Shown one piece after another: positions 51,801-63,752 of a stretch of 64,000 bases of DNA. Each line of letters starts with the position of its first letter. Position 1 is the stretch's first letter. The position numbers and the translations under genes were made by a program. Source of the DNA: Saccoglossus kowalevskii. Lineage: Eukaryota; Hemichordata; Enteropneusta; Harrimaniidae. The stretch spans positions 215,351 through 279,350 of the forward strand of contig NW_003106595.1 in the NCBI RefSeq assembly GCF_000003605.2. The letters run 5' to 3'. Under the pieces are notes generated by a model. That model saw only the letters and a program-made list of their open reading frames with translations. It did not search any database and was not told where the DNA came from.

Positions 51801-53575
51801 AAAGTTAAGCCGCCTTTTGATCTTATTGAAACACAAAATACCGTAATTTATGTTTCACTTATGAAAATTGGGACGAGGGAAAAAGCTCAAAATTGCTTGC
51901 AAAATTGAAAAATTGTAATTTCAAGAAAATTGCAACAAAGGACAGTTTAGAGGTGTGAAAAGAGAATACTTCCGTTTCTCGTAAACGGAGGAAAATGTCG
52001 AAATACAAAAAAAGTGATAAAATCGCGTATATCTAATATCGTTATCAAACACCCCGGATATTAATTTGAAATAGTCCTATTGTTTTGTATCACCAACCAG
52101 GCTATTTTACGAACTACGAAATAGTACACTAAAACACATATTCGCAGAATTAGCAGCCTTAACAATCTTTGCTATTTGGAAACCGGAAACGAATTATACA
52201 CAGGAACGAGGCCGGGGACATCGCGTTGTTAATTGGAGTTGTAATGAGAAGGAAATCCCAGCGAATTTATCGTCATTGTCATACACTTGCCCCGGTCTGG
52301 AAAAAAACTGTAGACAAAAAATTTAATTCCTGATTATTAAACATAAAAGTGATCAATGCTTTGTACTGATAACTACTAAAAGTGGCGTATCGCATGGAAG
52401 CCAATTCTGATATGGATTTTTTTTTTCGATTTTGCGTTTGAGAACCCAGCATTGATTGGTAGGAAAAGTAATTCCTTTTTGTCTGGGGACAGGGTAAATT
52501 GCTGGCAGTGGGCGCTGTACTGTCATATTCATCTACATTACACGAGTACGACACCGGCTTGGTAACTCCCCGATCCCGAGCATCGTTGAGGTCAAACGGT
52601 CAAGACGAAATCTCTCGGCCCAGTGTTGTAATAATGAATTTCAGGTTATAATGAAAAAGAGTGCTTGGAGATTGACAGGATGAATTTCGTGCAAATTGTT
52701 ACTATTGACTTCCATGGTGTATTATTGTTAAACCTGTCACTCACCGTCCGCATTGAAGCAGTTAGACATCTATTTTGGATTTCCGATATTTAGCCCAAGT
52801 CGTATTTTACAAATAGACAATATTACTCGTCCCTATCTCCGTCTTTGCTGTCATTTACGGTCAATTCCCACGTCGCACGCATGATTTAATACTGTCGTCA
52901 ACATATACAACTTTCGGCGAACTCTTAAAGAGCTGCGATCTCGTTTGAGAGCTACAACTTGACATTAAACAAACCCTTAGTCTTCAAATTGGTAAAAAGA
53001 CTGATCAACATAGAATTAATTAAAAGTACCACATATAGCTTCAACGGTTAAACAATGCGATTCTGAGACCGCTTTCAAATATACCTTTCACATTTAATAA
53101 TTGATTCAAAATGTTTTTTGATTAAAGTTCATGTTCGGGGCAGTATCAATAATACCACTAAGACGCCAACATGATATTTCGACCTTTCCAGCAATAATAG
53201 CAAAGTTGTTAGCAAGGGGAGGATTTACACCCAAACTTGTACCATACAATATCATGTACGTGTGTATGTTTTTTTTCAGGATTGGTCAAGGAACTGGACG
53301 CCCACCGCAGTGATTACGCGGACAAACACCTGGATGCCCTAAGAACTTATATATTGGTTGAGAAGCAACACGTACCCCCCGAAGAAGACGATGCCAAGCA
53401 TCCGATACACTATAAGTATGTGCCACTACTGGAAAAATGCGAGGACCTGCTACCTGATTATAAAGTACACGTGGCTAACCACCCGGGTCTGATAAGTAAA
53501 AATAAGAAATCTCCGGCTCTTAAGCGGAAAAAGCCGAAGCGACCACGAACGCGCCACGAACCTTCGCCGTCGTGA
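48681..53575 (+). CDS. C22orf15/CXorf65-family protein, complete, two coding exons
   Basis: Join 48681-48822 and 53280-53575 gives 145 residues plus stop, close to the roughly 150 of human C22orf15. The protein starts MYITVKFGSNQALLFN, continues through LLTNIKARCGYADTDV to LDLSDETG at the splice, then LVKEL. Recalled family members show the same plan: M-F-I-x-V-x-FG, a hydrophobic block, DLxDE-G, a TYxxV motif, Y-x-x-LLE, and a basic tail with RHE-SP near the end. The N-terminus looks like a ubiquitin-type beta-grasp (inferred) and the tail has an NLS-like KRKKPKRPRTR. Biochemical function is unknown to me. An in-frame TGA at 48657-48659 and G at -3 support this start. Introns between or beyond these exons are not needed for family length. 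Confidence 0.8.
48791..48798. promoter_or_regulatory. CRE palindrome TGACGTCA
   Basis: Perfect CREB/ATF consensus within exon 1 of the C22orf15-like gene. It may be coincidental because the same bases encode protein. Confidence 0.25.
48823..53279 (+). other. intron of C22orf15-like gene (4.5 kb)
   Basis: Begins GTAAAA and ends in a T-rich tract with TTTTTTTTCAG. CpG-rich throughout, like the surrounding intergenic DNA. A YY1-like ATGGCGGC lies at 48903-48910 and a GACA repeat at 51491-51528. No further coding exon is seen; frames at 49456-49638, 51034-51237 and 52279-52554 are unrecognised and probably accidental. Confidence 0.75.
51491..51528. repeat. (GACA)n microsatellite, interrupted
   Basis: About nine tetranucleotide units of GACA/CAGA with two interruptions (GGCA and GAAA). 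Confidence 0.9.
53280..53575 (+). CDS. C22orf15-like exon 2 (terminal, with stop)
   Basis: 296 bases after a strong acceptor (T-run then CAG at 53277-53279), entering in phase 1 so that G+GA makes Gly48. It encodes a charged helical-looking stretch (LVKELDAHRSDYADKHLDAL), then RTYILVEKQ, YKYVPLLEKCEDLLPDYK, and a lysine/arginine-rich tail to TGA at 53573-53575. The ATG at 53237 lies in the intron end and is not the start. Composition and frame are strongly coding. Confidence 0.9.
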
Positions 53576-53664
53576 TAGCTGGAGGAGTTTTCCACTGAGG
53601 GGATAGCTGTATATTACGATTTCAACTTTTGAGAATATAACGGAAGTTAGAAGAAAGGTTATGG

Positions 53665-53670
53665 AATAAA
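53665..53670 (+). terminator. poly(A) signal of C22orf15-like gene
   Basis: AATAAA 90 bases after the stop codon, giving a short 3' UTR. A GT-containing stretch (ATGTTCGAGT) follows at about 53691. Confidence 0.7.
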
Positions 53671-56600
53671 CCAATCTACACATCAGACTAATGTTCGAGT
53701 CATCTTAGCTCAAATAAGCTTATTAACAACATGTATACTTTAACGAAGCAAATGTGGCAACAAATGATTATTTTTTGAAACTAATAATTTTTTTATTTTT
53801 TATTTAAACCGAAATTTGTCTTTGTTCCTACCATTTTAGAAAAAAAACTAAAAAAGTGTCTGTTTTTCCGATGCTTCCACGTGCTCTGTGGGAAGTAAGT
53901 TTCATACAGTACGTATTGTTGGGGATTCAACTATCACCGTGACAGTCAGTTTTCAACATCTGAGGAGAAAACAAAATAAGAAAATTAAACTAAGAAAGAC
54001 AGTTGGTAACATATATAAATCGACTCATCTTGTTGTTTGCGAGCCCTGGATTGGATGTCCCTATTTACATTTAACAGTTTGTCAATTTCATCGAGTTGAC
54101 CTCGTATGTTAATATATTAATCTGTATAGTTCATAATATTACATTTCGCGAAAATCAATTTAATCTTAAACAAATTTCAATAAATCTAATTACGTATGAG
54201 ATACACACATTTCAAGAGCCTCTCATCAGCAAGTCTATTTTAAAATATTAGGCGCAAAGAAAAGTCACAAAGCATCTGTTTTGTTTTTCTTTAAACTTAG
54301 AGTCGTTAAAATAAAAGGTCACTTTAGATAACAACCGCGACGTTCATTTTTCCATGATTACCACAATTATCAACTGAACGGTGTCCAGCATTGTAGGTGG
54401 TGTAATGTATGTTCAATTTAAAAGCTTTAAAGTGAATACTAACACATCACCACTTCTTCCAAATACCAACAATCGCAGCGCTAAAAAACGACCATCATCA
54501 TCAAAATCCAATCTCGTTCAAAAGTGAAATGAATAAAACATTTCGTGCCGTCGCAATGAAAACGCAATTAATATGCGTAACGATTAACGGCGCGGTAACG
54601 TAGTCGTAATAATGATATTAGATATAGTAATCGTCAATACAGTGGTAATTAAATAGACATGATGAACCCGCTGGTTGGGAACGCAGAGTATGGCATCGAT
54701 TTCATTTACCGCGACCCGTATCACTCGGTGGTACAGAGAATGTGCTTAGTACTCGCAATGCTAAAATAAACGTGTTTTCAGTATTAATGCGTCGCATTGA
54801 GTCGAACTTATTTTTTTTAAAAAGCAGTTTACAGATTCATAAAAATGAATTTTGAAGTTAATTTTGAATGAAATAAACATTATTGAGGATTTTTGTTGCA
54901 AGGTAACTTTTTAATAAGAAAATGAGACCAAATTTACACATATATACATTTCCAGTTAAACTATTATGTGCAACGGAATTGCTATTTTAGTTTTATTAAC
55001 GACAACATCATTGATTTACGCAATGTTTACAGAAATAAATTAACTTGGATTTGTTTTGTTTTTTATATTTAAGAGCAATATTAATTATCATTATTTAATT
55101 GTTTAATATTACACTTTGTTTGATCGTTGTTTGATAAGAGGTTACTGATTTTGTTTTGTTTTTGGGCCCGAGAGTGTGAATAAACGTACACTACATGTGT
55201 GTTATTGGAATTAGCAGACATTGTATTATATGCGGCCAAACTTTTCAAATGTTTTATTGCTGCTTCTAATGAAACAGAACATGTAACTTCATTTTTCTGA
55301 GAATGATCAGTTCTAGAAACGCAGATCTTTATTTTTGACTCACTGATTCAGTAGCCATGTACTTCAATACATTCCGTTTTATGTACTAGTACCGTCCACT
55401 TTGTTTTGTGATTAACATTGAGTTATTGAGCAATGTATATATATGCAATGTTATAATCCCTGTTTTACCTTCATGCTACATCTATACACTTTGTGATTAT
55501 GTCGTCAGAAGTGTATATTTTTAATAATCAGAATAAAATAATATTCTTATATTCATTAAAATTGCTGAACACAATACGATATTTGCGTTGGTTACCCGGA
55601 CCTAACAGCTGAGATGCCAGGATATATGCACACCATGTAATTTAGCTGGTGTATCTTCACATTTACATACGCTGCTAGAGAAATACTCTATGATACGCTC
55701 ACATCTGCAGATGAGTATGATTTTTATGTTGATTTGTATATTATTTTAATGTACAAATACTTTGGGCATTGTAATTCTTGATTGTCGTTTCTGTATTACA
55801 GAATTAATTGTCGAAAATCGAAACCGGGATGTTTTTTTTCCTTTTTATGGGCTAAAAAACTACATGTGTATCGAAAAATAGCGTGAAAATTGTGTTTACA
55901 TCATATGTGATAACTATTGATGGTATTTTATGTCTTGTAACAGACCAAGCTTTGAGTCAGAGCACATGATTGGTCAGTTCAGGTAAGAGAACAATCAATC
56001 AAAGTTGTCTACTCTCTAACGCTTTTCATGAATTACACTTTTGGTAATTGTCCTGGTCGTTTCCGTTGTTCTGTTTAAAATAACTGTACCACGTGACAAC
56101 TAACTGACAAATTCAAAGTATCCGGGTCCCTGGTTCCAATGTAAACGTCACGTTATATCATATCGGTTACACAAGCAAGGAACAACATAGACAGGAAGTA
56201 TGCGGAGTTTGTAATGAATTCCTGCTCACTGCGCAAGTGCATCTGGTGCTGGCTGAAATACCGTACGCCTTGGGGGTTTCTTCATTTCTTTCTCGCTCTT
56301 ATTTGGCGCCTACAAAAATAGATAACTATCTTTTCTGAGCTGTCGAGGTATATTACGCAATTGCTCGCGAGATCTCGGTGATTCGACAACTCGTCTGGTA
56401 ATTATTACAATATTACCGCTGCCATATTCCATCAAATCCTACGTAATGAATAGTGGCATATCCGTCTGTCTCGAACATAAAATAAAAATATGACGGATAT
56501 TGAATAAACTCCTTTCGCCAACTTTTATATATGAGGTATGATGACAAGATTTTTTTTTTTACAAACGCAATAAAAGAAGTAACTATCATTTCAAGAGGAA

Positions 56601-59600
56601 ACACTAACAAAATTAAATTTGTCAAGAATGCCTGACAGATGTGATATTGGAATAAAATAAATGTGATTTAAAATTACGAGTTGTTCGGGATATCGAGCCA
56701 TCAATATACTGCACAGATGTAGAACACAGGGGTGCCTGGATATATACTGGCATAGTACACGTGGATGACTGAAAATTCCGACGTGTACCTTATATTTAGG
56801 TAGAAATAGCAAATATAGAAACAACATTTGTATATGCGAGTTACGATTGTCGGCACTCGGGTTACGTGAGCAAATACAAGTTTTCCATGTACTCATGTTG
56901 TACTGTACCGAGTTTAGAAGTCAAGACAAGTTTGAATTTCCGGAACACCCATGCACTCCCTGTATTCATTGAGCTGTGTTTGGGGGGGAGGGGGAGGGGT
57001 GTTTATCTGCCATTCTTACTATATACAGAAGCCACACGGTATAGATAAGTTATCACAAAGCATAAAAAAACATCGGGGTATATTTTTGCGTACCAATTAA
57101 ATGAAATGACTCCACATATCCGAAAACTACCGAAAAACACGCACATATTAATCTGTCATTCGGTAAATCTTCTACTCAAGCGTCGCCGTAATGAACATAT
57201 AGCCTGCGTCACCGTTATCCGCAGCCACGAATGTCTGATTCATGTGCGGCTTATTGGGCTACTGTGTCCGTGCATGCTTATCAGCGAAATTCTGCCACCA
57301 CGTCTAATTAACGAATCACATTGCAATTTTTGATTGGTCACGTTGTGGAAATCAAAACAAACGTGCATGTCAGGAAAAAAAGTGACCGGAAAATAGATCG
57401 GAATTTGTATATGAGTCCGTTCGACGAAAGATTCGTGAAAAAAAGAAAAAAAAAATTAGTCTAAAAGTGGTGTAGGGTTTCACGTCGAAAGTAAACTTGA
57501 CATTTTGAACAGAAAATGTTTTTGTGTTATTTACTCATATATCATGTCATTTGAGCGGAGGCCATTCCTAATTAATCACTGCCGAAGTAATCATCATCAT
57601 AACGTAATTGTACTTTCTATAAGATCAGTGAGGTTCGCCGACACCGAGAGATCGAAATGTTTTTCGAGGGATCAACGTCACATGACCTATCTAATAACAA
57701 CATTCTCAGTTTGGTAGGAATAGAAAAAGTTTATGATTATAAATAGTTCGATGTTGTTGGCAAGACAGAAATATTTAACGGAGTGAAAATGAGTTCTCGC
57801 TTAATGAACTTCCAATAAAGAGCGCACAGACTTTATTCAAGTAAGTAATCAATTAGCGGCAAAAGCAACGTCATAATTCATTGTTTTACTACCAAGCAAT
57901 AAAAATAGTGGAATTTGAAGTTCAAAACCAAGGGAGATGGTGGTTTCCGTATCCAATGGAACATTAAACGCGCTAAGGTAGTGTAGCATACGTAAATATT
58001 AAAAATAAATATATATATACTATTTAATTAAAAACACCGATGAGGCGGAACCGTTCTTTTTCTTGGACATCAAAGGCAGTTAGTTTTATAATTGAATTTG
58101 ATAGCTGGAAATATGCGTTATTAATAGTAAATTAAAAAAATAGTTATGACAACTGACGAGGTGCTAAAATTGAGTTTGGATTGTTGAGGAATATGAAAAA
58201 AAGTAACCCGCATAAAGCAATAATTGGGTAGTATTATATGAAATGAACCACCATATATTGTGTGTCGATATCACTACCCCGAGGACCTTTTTTACTTGGA
58301 CTTCTGGGAAAATAAGTATTGGTTTCTCGGTAATTATTTGAAAACTCACAATCTGTCAGTTTCTGTTCATCATATTTCGTGTAGAGGTATCGAGTTACCT
58401 TCGTAGGACATCACATCATACCAATGCAGGTCGAGCGTTCAGAGTCTGCCCGAGAAAAAAAAAACGCAGAAAGACCGGCGCTAACGGCAAGGAAAAACCG
58501 CAAACGTGGAAGGCAATTTACGCCGAGTCTTCTGAAGTAGAAAGTACAATTTCCTCCGGCGTTAGGCATTCGTGGTAACGTCGAAATGAAAATGCTTTTA
58601 TGATTAGTTATGTCGAATTAGGGCTAGAATACACAACCTTAATGTACTCTACTCGGAGACAGCCCAGTGAAATGTACTACAGTCAGGTGGTGCGATGTGA
58701 TGGACAGGTGGAATGAAATGAAACGCATAACTTTGTTAACACACCCTCGTATGTCGCTGGGTCGTGTTGAATATTTCTCTGATTGCGGTTACCAATTTTG
58801 TCAATAAATCTGTTGCAATATACAAGTTCTCCTTGTGGCGGGGTTAGGAGGTGTTTTCGGTCTCATAGGGACACTTGAACAGAGTGGCATTCGATTATAG
58901 AATTATTTCAAATCCACAGACATTTGGGATAGCCGCCAGCCAACCTTGGCTCCACCTGAAACCGACAAGCGTGAAATAAAATGATGAACGCCGAAATTCC
59001 CCGATCGCGTTCGATTCTTACGCTTCTTTTGGCAGCCCAAAGACAGGTGTAAGGTTTGCTCTTGCTCTAATGTAGCGTGGCCTCTCTTTCAGCTTTCATA
59101 CTCCCCGGACAGAACCGCAGAACGTTCTTCCATGATCAGCCTCTTTAAATAAAACCATGCAGGTGAACTAGAACGAGCGACGCGGCCGCCGGTGCGACAC
59201 AGCCATCATCCGCCCAATTTTCGCCATTTCCGGTGTGTATTACGATGAGTTCACATGCGTATTCTCTCTATGCATGCACAAACTTCGCGAAAGAAAAAAA
59301 AACCCGCAACATTCCGATTTAGTCCCTAGCATAATAATGGAATCCAAAACGAGCGATATGTCACGATCGTTACTGCGCCGCAAATGTCTTCGCTTGGTTC
59401 ATGATAAGAATAGTTGTCAGAACGGAGTTATTAAATAATAAAAATATGTCATGGACACGATCTTAATTTACGGCCTATGCTAGAAAATGCATTGGTTTAC
59501 TCGATGCCGGTAATTACGGTATAATACGATTACTTCCCAAGAGCAGTGGACTCACTGTTGGACACGTGTACGGGGCATATTGCGTTGTTGTCAAAATGAA

Positions 59601-62155
59601 CATATAGTCATTCCCAAGACACTGTACTGAGCGGTTTGATTACGACCCCACACTGGGCCCAATATGTCCCAGCAATAGAAAGCATACACACACAGTGTTT
59701 GTCTTGTCAGTCTGAAGTTACCAGTTTTTTTTCCGGTGCCAATCGTGGAACATTCGACTTGTCATTGAAATTGCACAAAGCTAAAAAGAAAATGTCAGTT
59801 TGAGTCGGTTTCAATTGTGATTGCGTGTGCACTGGGAGGACGATTTCTGTCAACATTGAAATTACCTGCCCTACAACTGACCGCAATGCTGCAAGGCAGG
59901 TTGGTTGAAGGATCCCTAAAGCAGGTCTAACTTTATTTAATACGACTTGAATGTTTACGATCTATCCTGCACAACCAAGCTTGAATAATATTTCAACATT
60001 TCAACCTAAAGCCGAGTACATTGACGCCGAAGACAGTGTATATGCATGGCCGCGGTGATGATGACATGATGTAAAAACAAGGGCGATTACGCAATTTCTG
60101 AATATGCACACTTTTCAACTAATGGTAATTATTTTGAGAAATAAAAAAAAAATGAGTAGTTGACATCCGTTGATGTACTGCCATTAATGTTTTCATTTCT
60201 CACTTTCGATTTCACACCAACGCCTGGAGGAACGAAATAACAAACGGCACATTTCAAACGTTCATTAGAAGAACGTACATTATATGTCAATTTATCGTGT
60301 TCTTTCAATTAACGCAAGTATTCTCCATGTATTTTAACAAACTTGTTTTAACATTCATGAGCCTAAAAAGTGTAAACCACAACTTCTACATCAAATACAG
60401 AATTTGTAAATTAAAAATAAATATTAATCACAATAATCCAAAAAAAATAAAAAATAAAAAATACCTAATATAAGGCATCGAAAGAAAACAACAAAAAAGA
60501 AAACAGCCGCACGCCTGGGGTGACAAGAAAACACACCGGCGATGCAATACAACAAAAGATTCAAAACATAGAGAAGCACGCTGGTAATTACGACGAATAT
60601 AGTGACAATAAAACGGTAAATTACAGCATAGCGCTCGGCGCATTGTCAATCGCCACATGGTATCAACCGACGTATTGTTAAAAGCAAACTTTAATTGATA
60701 ATAAATAAGCCAACATTTGGTGAATGAGTCAGCAAAACGAGTTATAAAGTCCGTCTTAATCCCGCCAAAGCGTCAGTAAACACAACACCGCCGCTATAAA
60801 ATATTACACTCTATTAATCTATGGTAAGTTTCATTATTATGCGGCGTAAACTGTGTAAATTTGGCTGATGTAAAGTGTCCTTTAAGTCGCTGATTTCAAT
60901 ATAAATTTAATAGCACTCGCCTATTCTTCACTGTTATTCTAGCGTACACAATTGTAGTAATTGTAATTATTAGATTACGCGCGAGTGTTGCTGAAGAAAC
61001 ATTTCTGCTGAGTGCCCGAGGGGTCAGCCAGCCACCAAACAATGAACCTTCTTTCATTTCAGTTCTTTTTAACTACAGAATTAAAGATAATTTGGCGAAT
61101 TCCCCCGCGTCTGATGGATTGCGGGCATCAGTAAATTAGATTTGTTGCCTGTTGTCCGTAGAAATAAGAAAAATATATTTGATGAGAAGGAAATATAGGT
61201 CCGAAACTGCTCGCTCGGATGATGTACGTCGTTGATTCTTTTTTCTCTCCCAAAGAGTATTCAGATTTCACCCTCCACTGGTCGACTACGTTTTCAAGAA
61301 AAAAACCTTGCCTCTCGTAATCCAATTTGAATTGAATAAAAAGCTACTTGGGAGTTGTTTCCCATCGTCAAAGGAAAATAGATTATGAAATTACACACGG
61401 TAAAGCGCACACAATAGCGACAACGTTTCAATACGTTGTTGTAACAGCGAAAGCTCTACGACACAGGCATTCCATTTTCGGGAGTGCGCCTGCCATGGTT
61501 CGTGCGTGTCCGTTACAGTTCAGCGTTGTTTATTGCAGACAAGCGCAAGCGTGCTCATTTCATTAGAATCTCACAATCGAACGCAGTAAAGAAGATAAGC
61601 GAAACACAGTCAATTAATTTGATTGGCGTTAATACCGGCTTAGCCATCTCATCCATGACATGGTACTCGAGTTGCATCCGCGCATCCATCCCACTGTTGC
61701 CATGGCAGGGGAGGAGATTATCCTCTATGCTCAGGTGAATGCGGTTGCCATGGTAAAAAGATCAGTTGTAATCTCATCATATCCAATCAGTTTTAATCAT
61801 ACTAATCAATTGATTGATGTTTGGATCCCGTGTTCATGGGTCGACTTAATACGCCGCAATCCTGTTTGTGGCGACGTATTTTTATTGTCTTCCTGTATTG
61901 TTGATCACAGTTAAGTCATACGTCCTGCCTTGCAACCTGCGTCCACATCATCGCCGGTGTTACAAAGAACACTCACACATAGCAATGATGCCCTCAAATA
62001 TCGTTAATGGAGGTCAATTTGCGATATATTAAAGAAAAAGTTCTGTTAAAATCAAAACGAAGGAGCAGCTTTGCCAAAATTGAAAAATGACACTTATTGA
62101 TGGATACACCGTAAGATCATGTTCAATTTCACTTATAGCAACACGAACATAGAAC

Positions 62156-62199
62156 CTCAGACTAGTAATACAATGTATGTAATGTATTACTAATCTGAG
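62156..62199. repeat. near-perfect inverted repeat (hairpin)
   Basis: The arm CTCAGACTAGTAATACA (62156-62172) pairs with TGTATTACTAATCTGAG (62183-62199) at 16 of 17 positions around a 10-base loop. It is AT-rich. It could be a foldback element remnant or a short structured RNA. Confidence 0.7.
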
Positions 62200-63001
62200 A
62201 TAGAACATAGTATACACCAGGCGCTCACCAACGGATTCCTAAAAATCTAGTTTTTGTCATAGCAGAGGAGTAGGATTGCTTGACACACTTGCTTTATGCA
62301 GTCATCGTGCACCACAACATAAACATCTAACATTATTAGGAACGCAACTAGTACCTCATTTAGTCACCGGCCCGGGGTCTTTTATATGTGTGTGGACATT
62401 TTAAGCACGGAATTATGGGTTCTTGTTGATAAGAGCAATCTGGTTTCCACATTTCGGAAGATTCACCTTTAGTATCAATATCCTGGAGATACGTAAATCG
62501 GCGTATGTACTATGACACCGCAAAAATGTATTTAAAACGTATTTTAGATGTGGCCAGAATAATTAAATAAAATATTTGGCACGAAGACTCTTGCCCGTGC
62601 AGGATTTCCCTTATACCAAATGTACACAGACGTGACATGTAACTATTTTGGAATGGAAACCAATATGTCATTGCAAGCCAATCTGAGTGAAACCTCATGA
62701 ATATCAATAGGAGTCGATTTCACGATGATCAAGGCCAACTTCCTCAAGCAAAACTAATCAAATTGAATAGAAACTTTGCTTTGGGGGTTCGGTCTAATCG
62801 TGACCGGCCATCGGAAATTGAAAGGGAGGGGGTGCTCAAGTGATTAAGACGAAACCCATTCTCATCTATTCTATTACAGGCAGTGTGTGCCAAAACAGTT
62901 AATTAAGAAAAAAATGTCACAATTATTACCACAATATCTCAGTTGAGTTGAAGCTTATATACAAGGTGGAATTTGATACGCCGAAAAAACTGATAACAAA
63001 C

Positions 63002-63077
63002 AAGCTACTCTCTGATTGGTCTGACTGTTAGGTGCTAGGGATAGTTAGCCAATCAGACACATTCTTGTAAGTAGCTT
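63002..63077. repeat. interrupted inverted repeat
   Basis: The outer arms AAGCTACT (63002-63009) and AGTAGCTT (63070-63077), and the inner arms TCTGATTGG (63011-63019) and CCAATCAGA (63049-63057), are exact complements. They are separated by one base on the left and 12 on the right. CTCTGATTGG is shared with the hairpin at 26382. Confidence 0.6.
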
Positions 63078-63752
63078 AGAATTGGCTCGCAATACCCAGA
63101 ACGTGGTCTTACAAAATATTAATTTTCGTATATTTTTGAATGCCATTATTAATAGAGTACATATGAAGGATAGGTATATTTTATTCTGAATGAGAAGATC
63201 AACAATCATATGGTTGAGATTCAATAGCTTTTAACAAATCAATTTACTAACCAATTTATAAAATAAACACTATGCACTTCTTTCAATATTCAAATTATAG
63301 GCTGTTTCTGCGTGTGTTAATAATTATTGGTGAACATAAGCACTGCACAATACAGGGATCTACTTTAGTGGGTCTCTGTTCATTTGCACAATTCATGAAC
63401 ATGCTTACCATGTTTGACAAGAGTTGCATCATTGTACCCAATAACAAGGTTTCACGGCATTCATACGAATTATTGTCACCAAACACGGCGCAAAATGCGT
63501 GTAAATATAAATGTAACTCGCTGTGTATATGTCATACCATACTACATTTGTTTATTTTACATTAAAATGTTGCAATATCGCCGATAATACCAATAGCAAA
63601 CTTTCATAGAACTGGAAATGCGAAACACAATGGACAATTAAAATTGTTCGTGCTCCATGCGACCGTGCTACCAAAAAAGAAAGAAAGCCATGCACAGTTT
63701 TAACCAGAGAAAGTGCTGATATAAAAACAATGTACCGTCAATTAATTCTATA

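Larger units (their letters stand above)
53691..63740. other. intergenic, CpG-rich, no gene recognised
   Basis: About 10 kb with frequent CpG and many short open frames, none with recognisable domains. Points of note are a 36-codon frame at 54659-54769, a pair of GTTGCCATGG motifs at 61696 and 61744, a GC-rich patch at 59170-59215, and inverted repeats at 62156-62199 and 63002-63077. Confidence 0.6.

Noticed and set aside
52589-52602. DR2-like AGGTCA-AA-CGGTCA
   Set aside because: A single imperfect site in a long intron, without neighbours.
53237-53279. ATG at 53237 as the start of an independent single-exon gene
   Set aside because: The 14 residues it would add are encoded by the T-rich intron end and acceptor. 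The phase and family match to the exon at 48681-48822 explain the gene better.
53280-53575. Alternative last exon of Meis
   Set aside because: The phase would allow it, but the protein resembles the C22orf15 family and has its own first exon with matching sequence.
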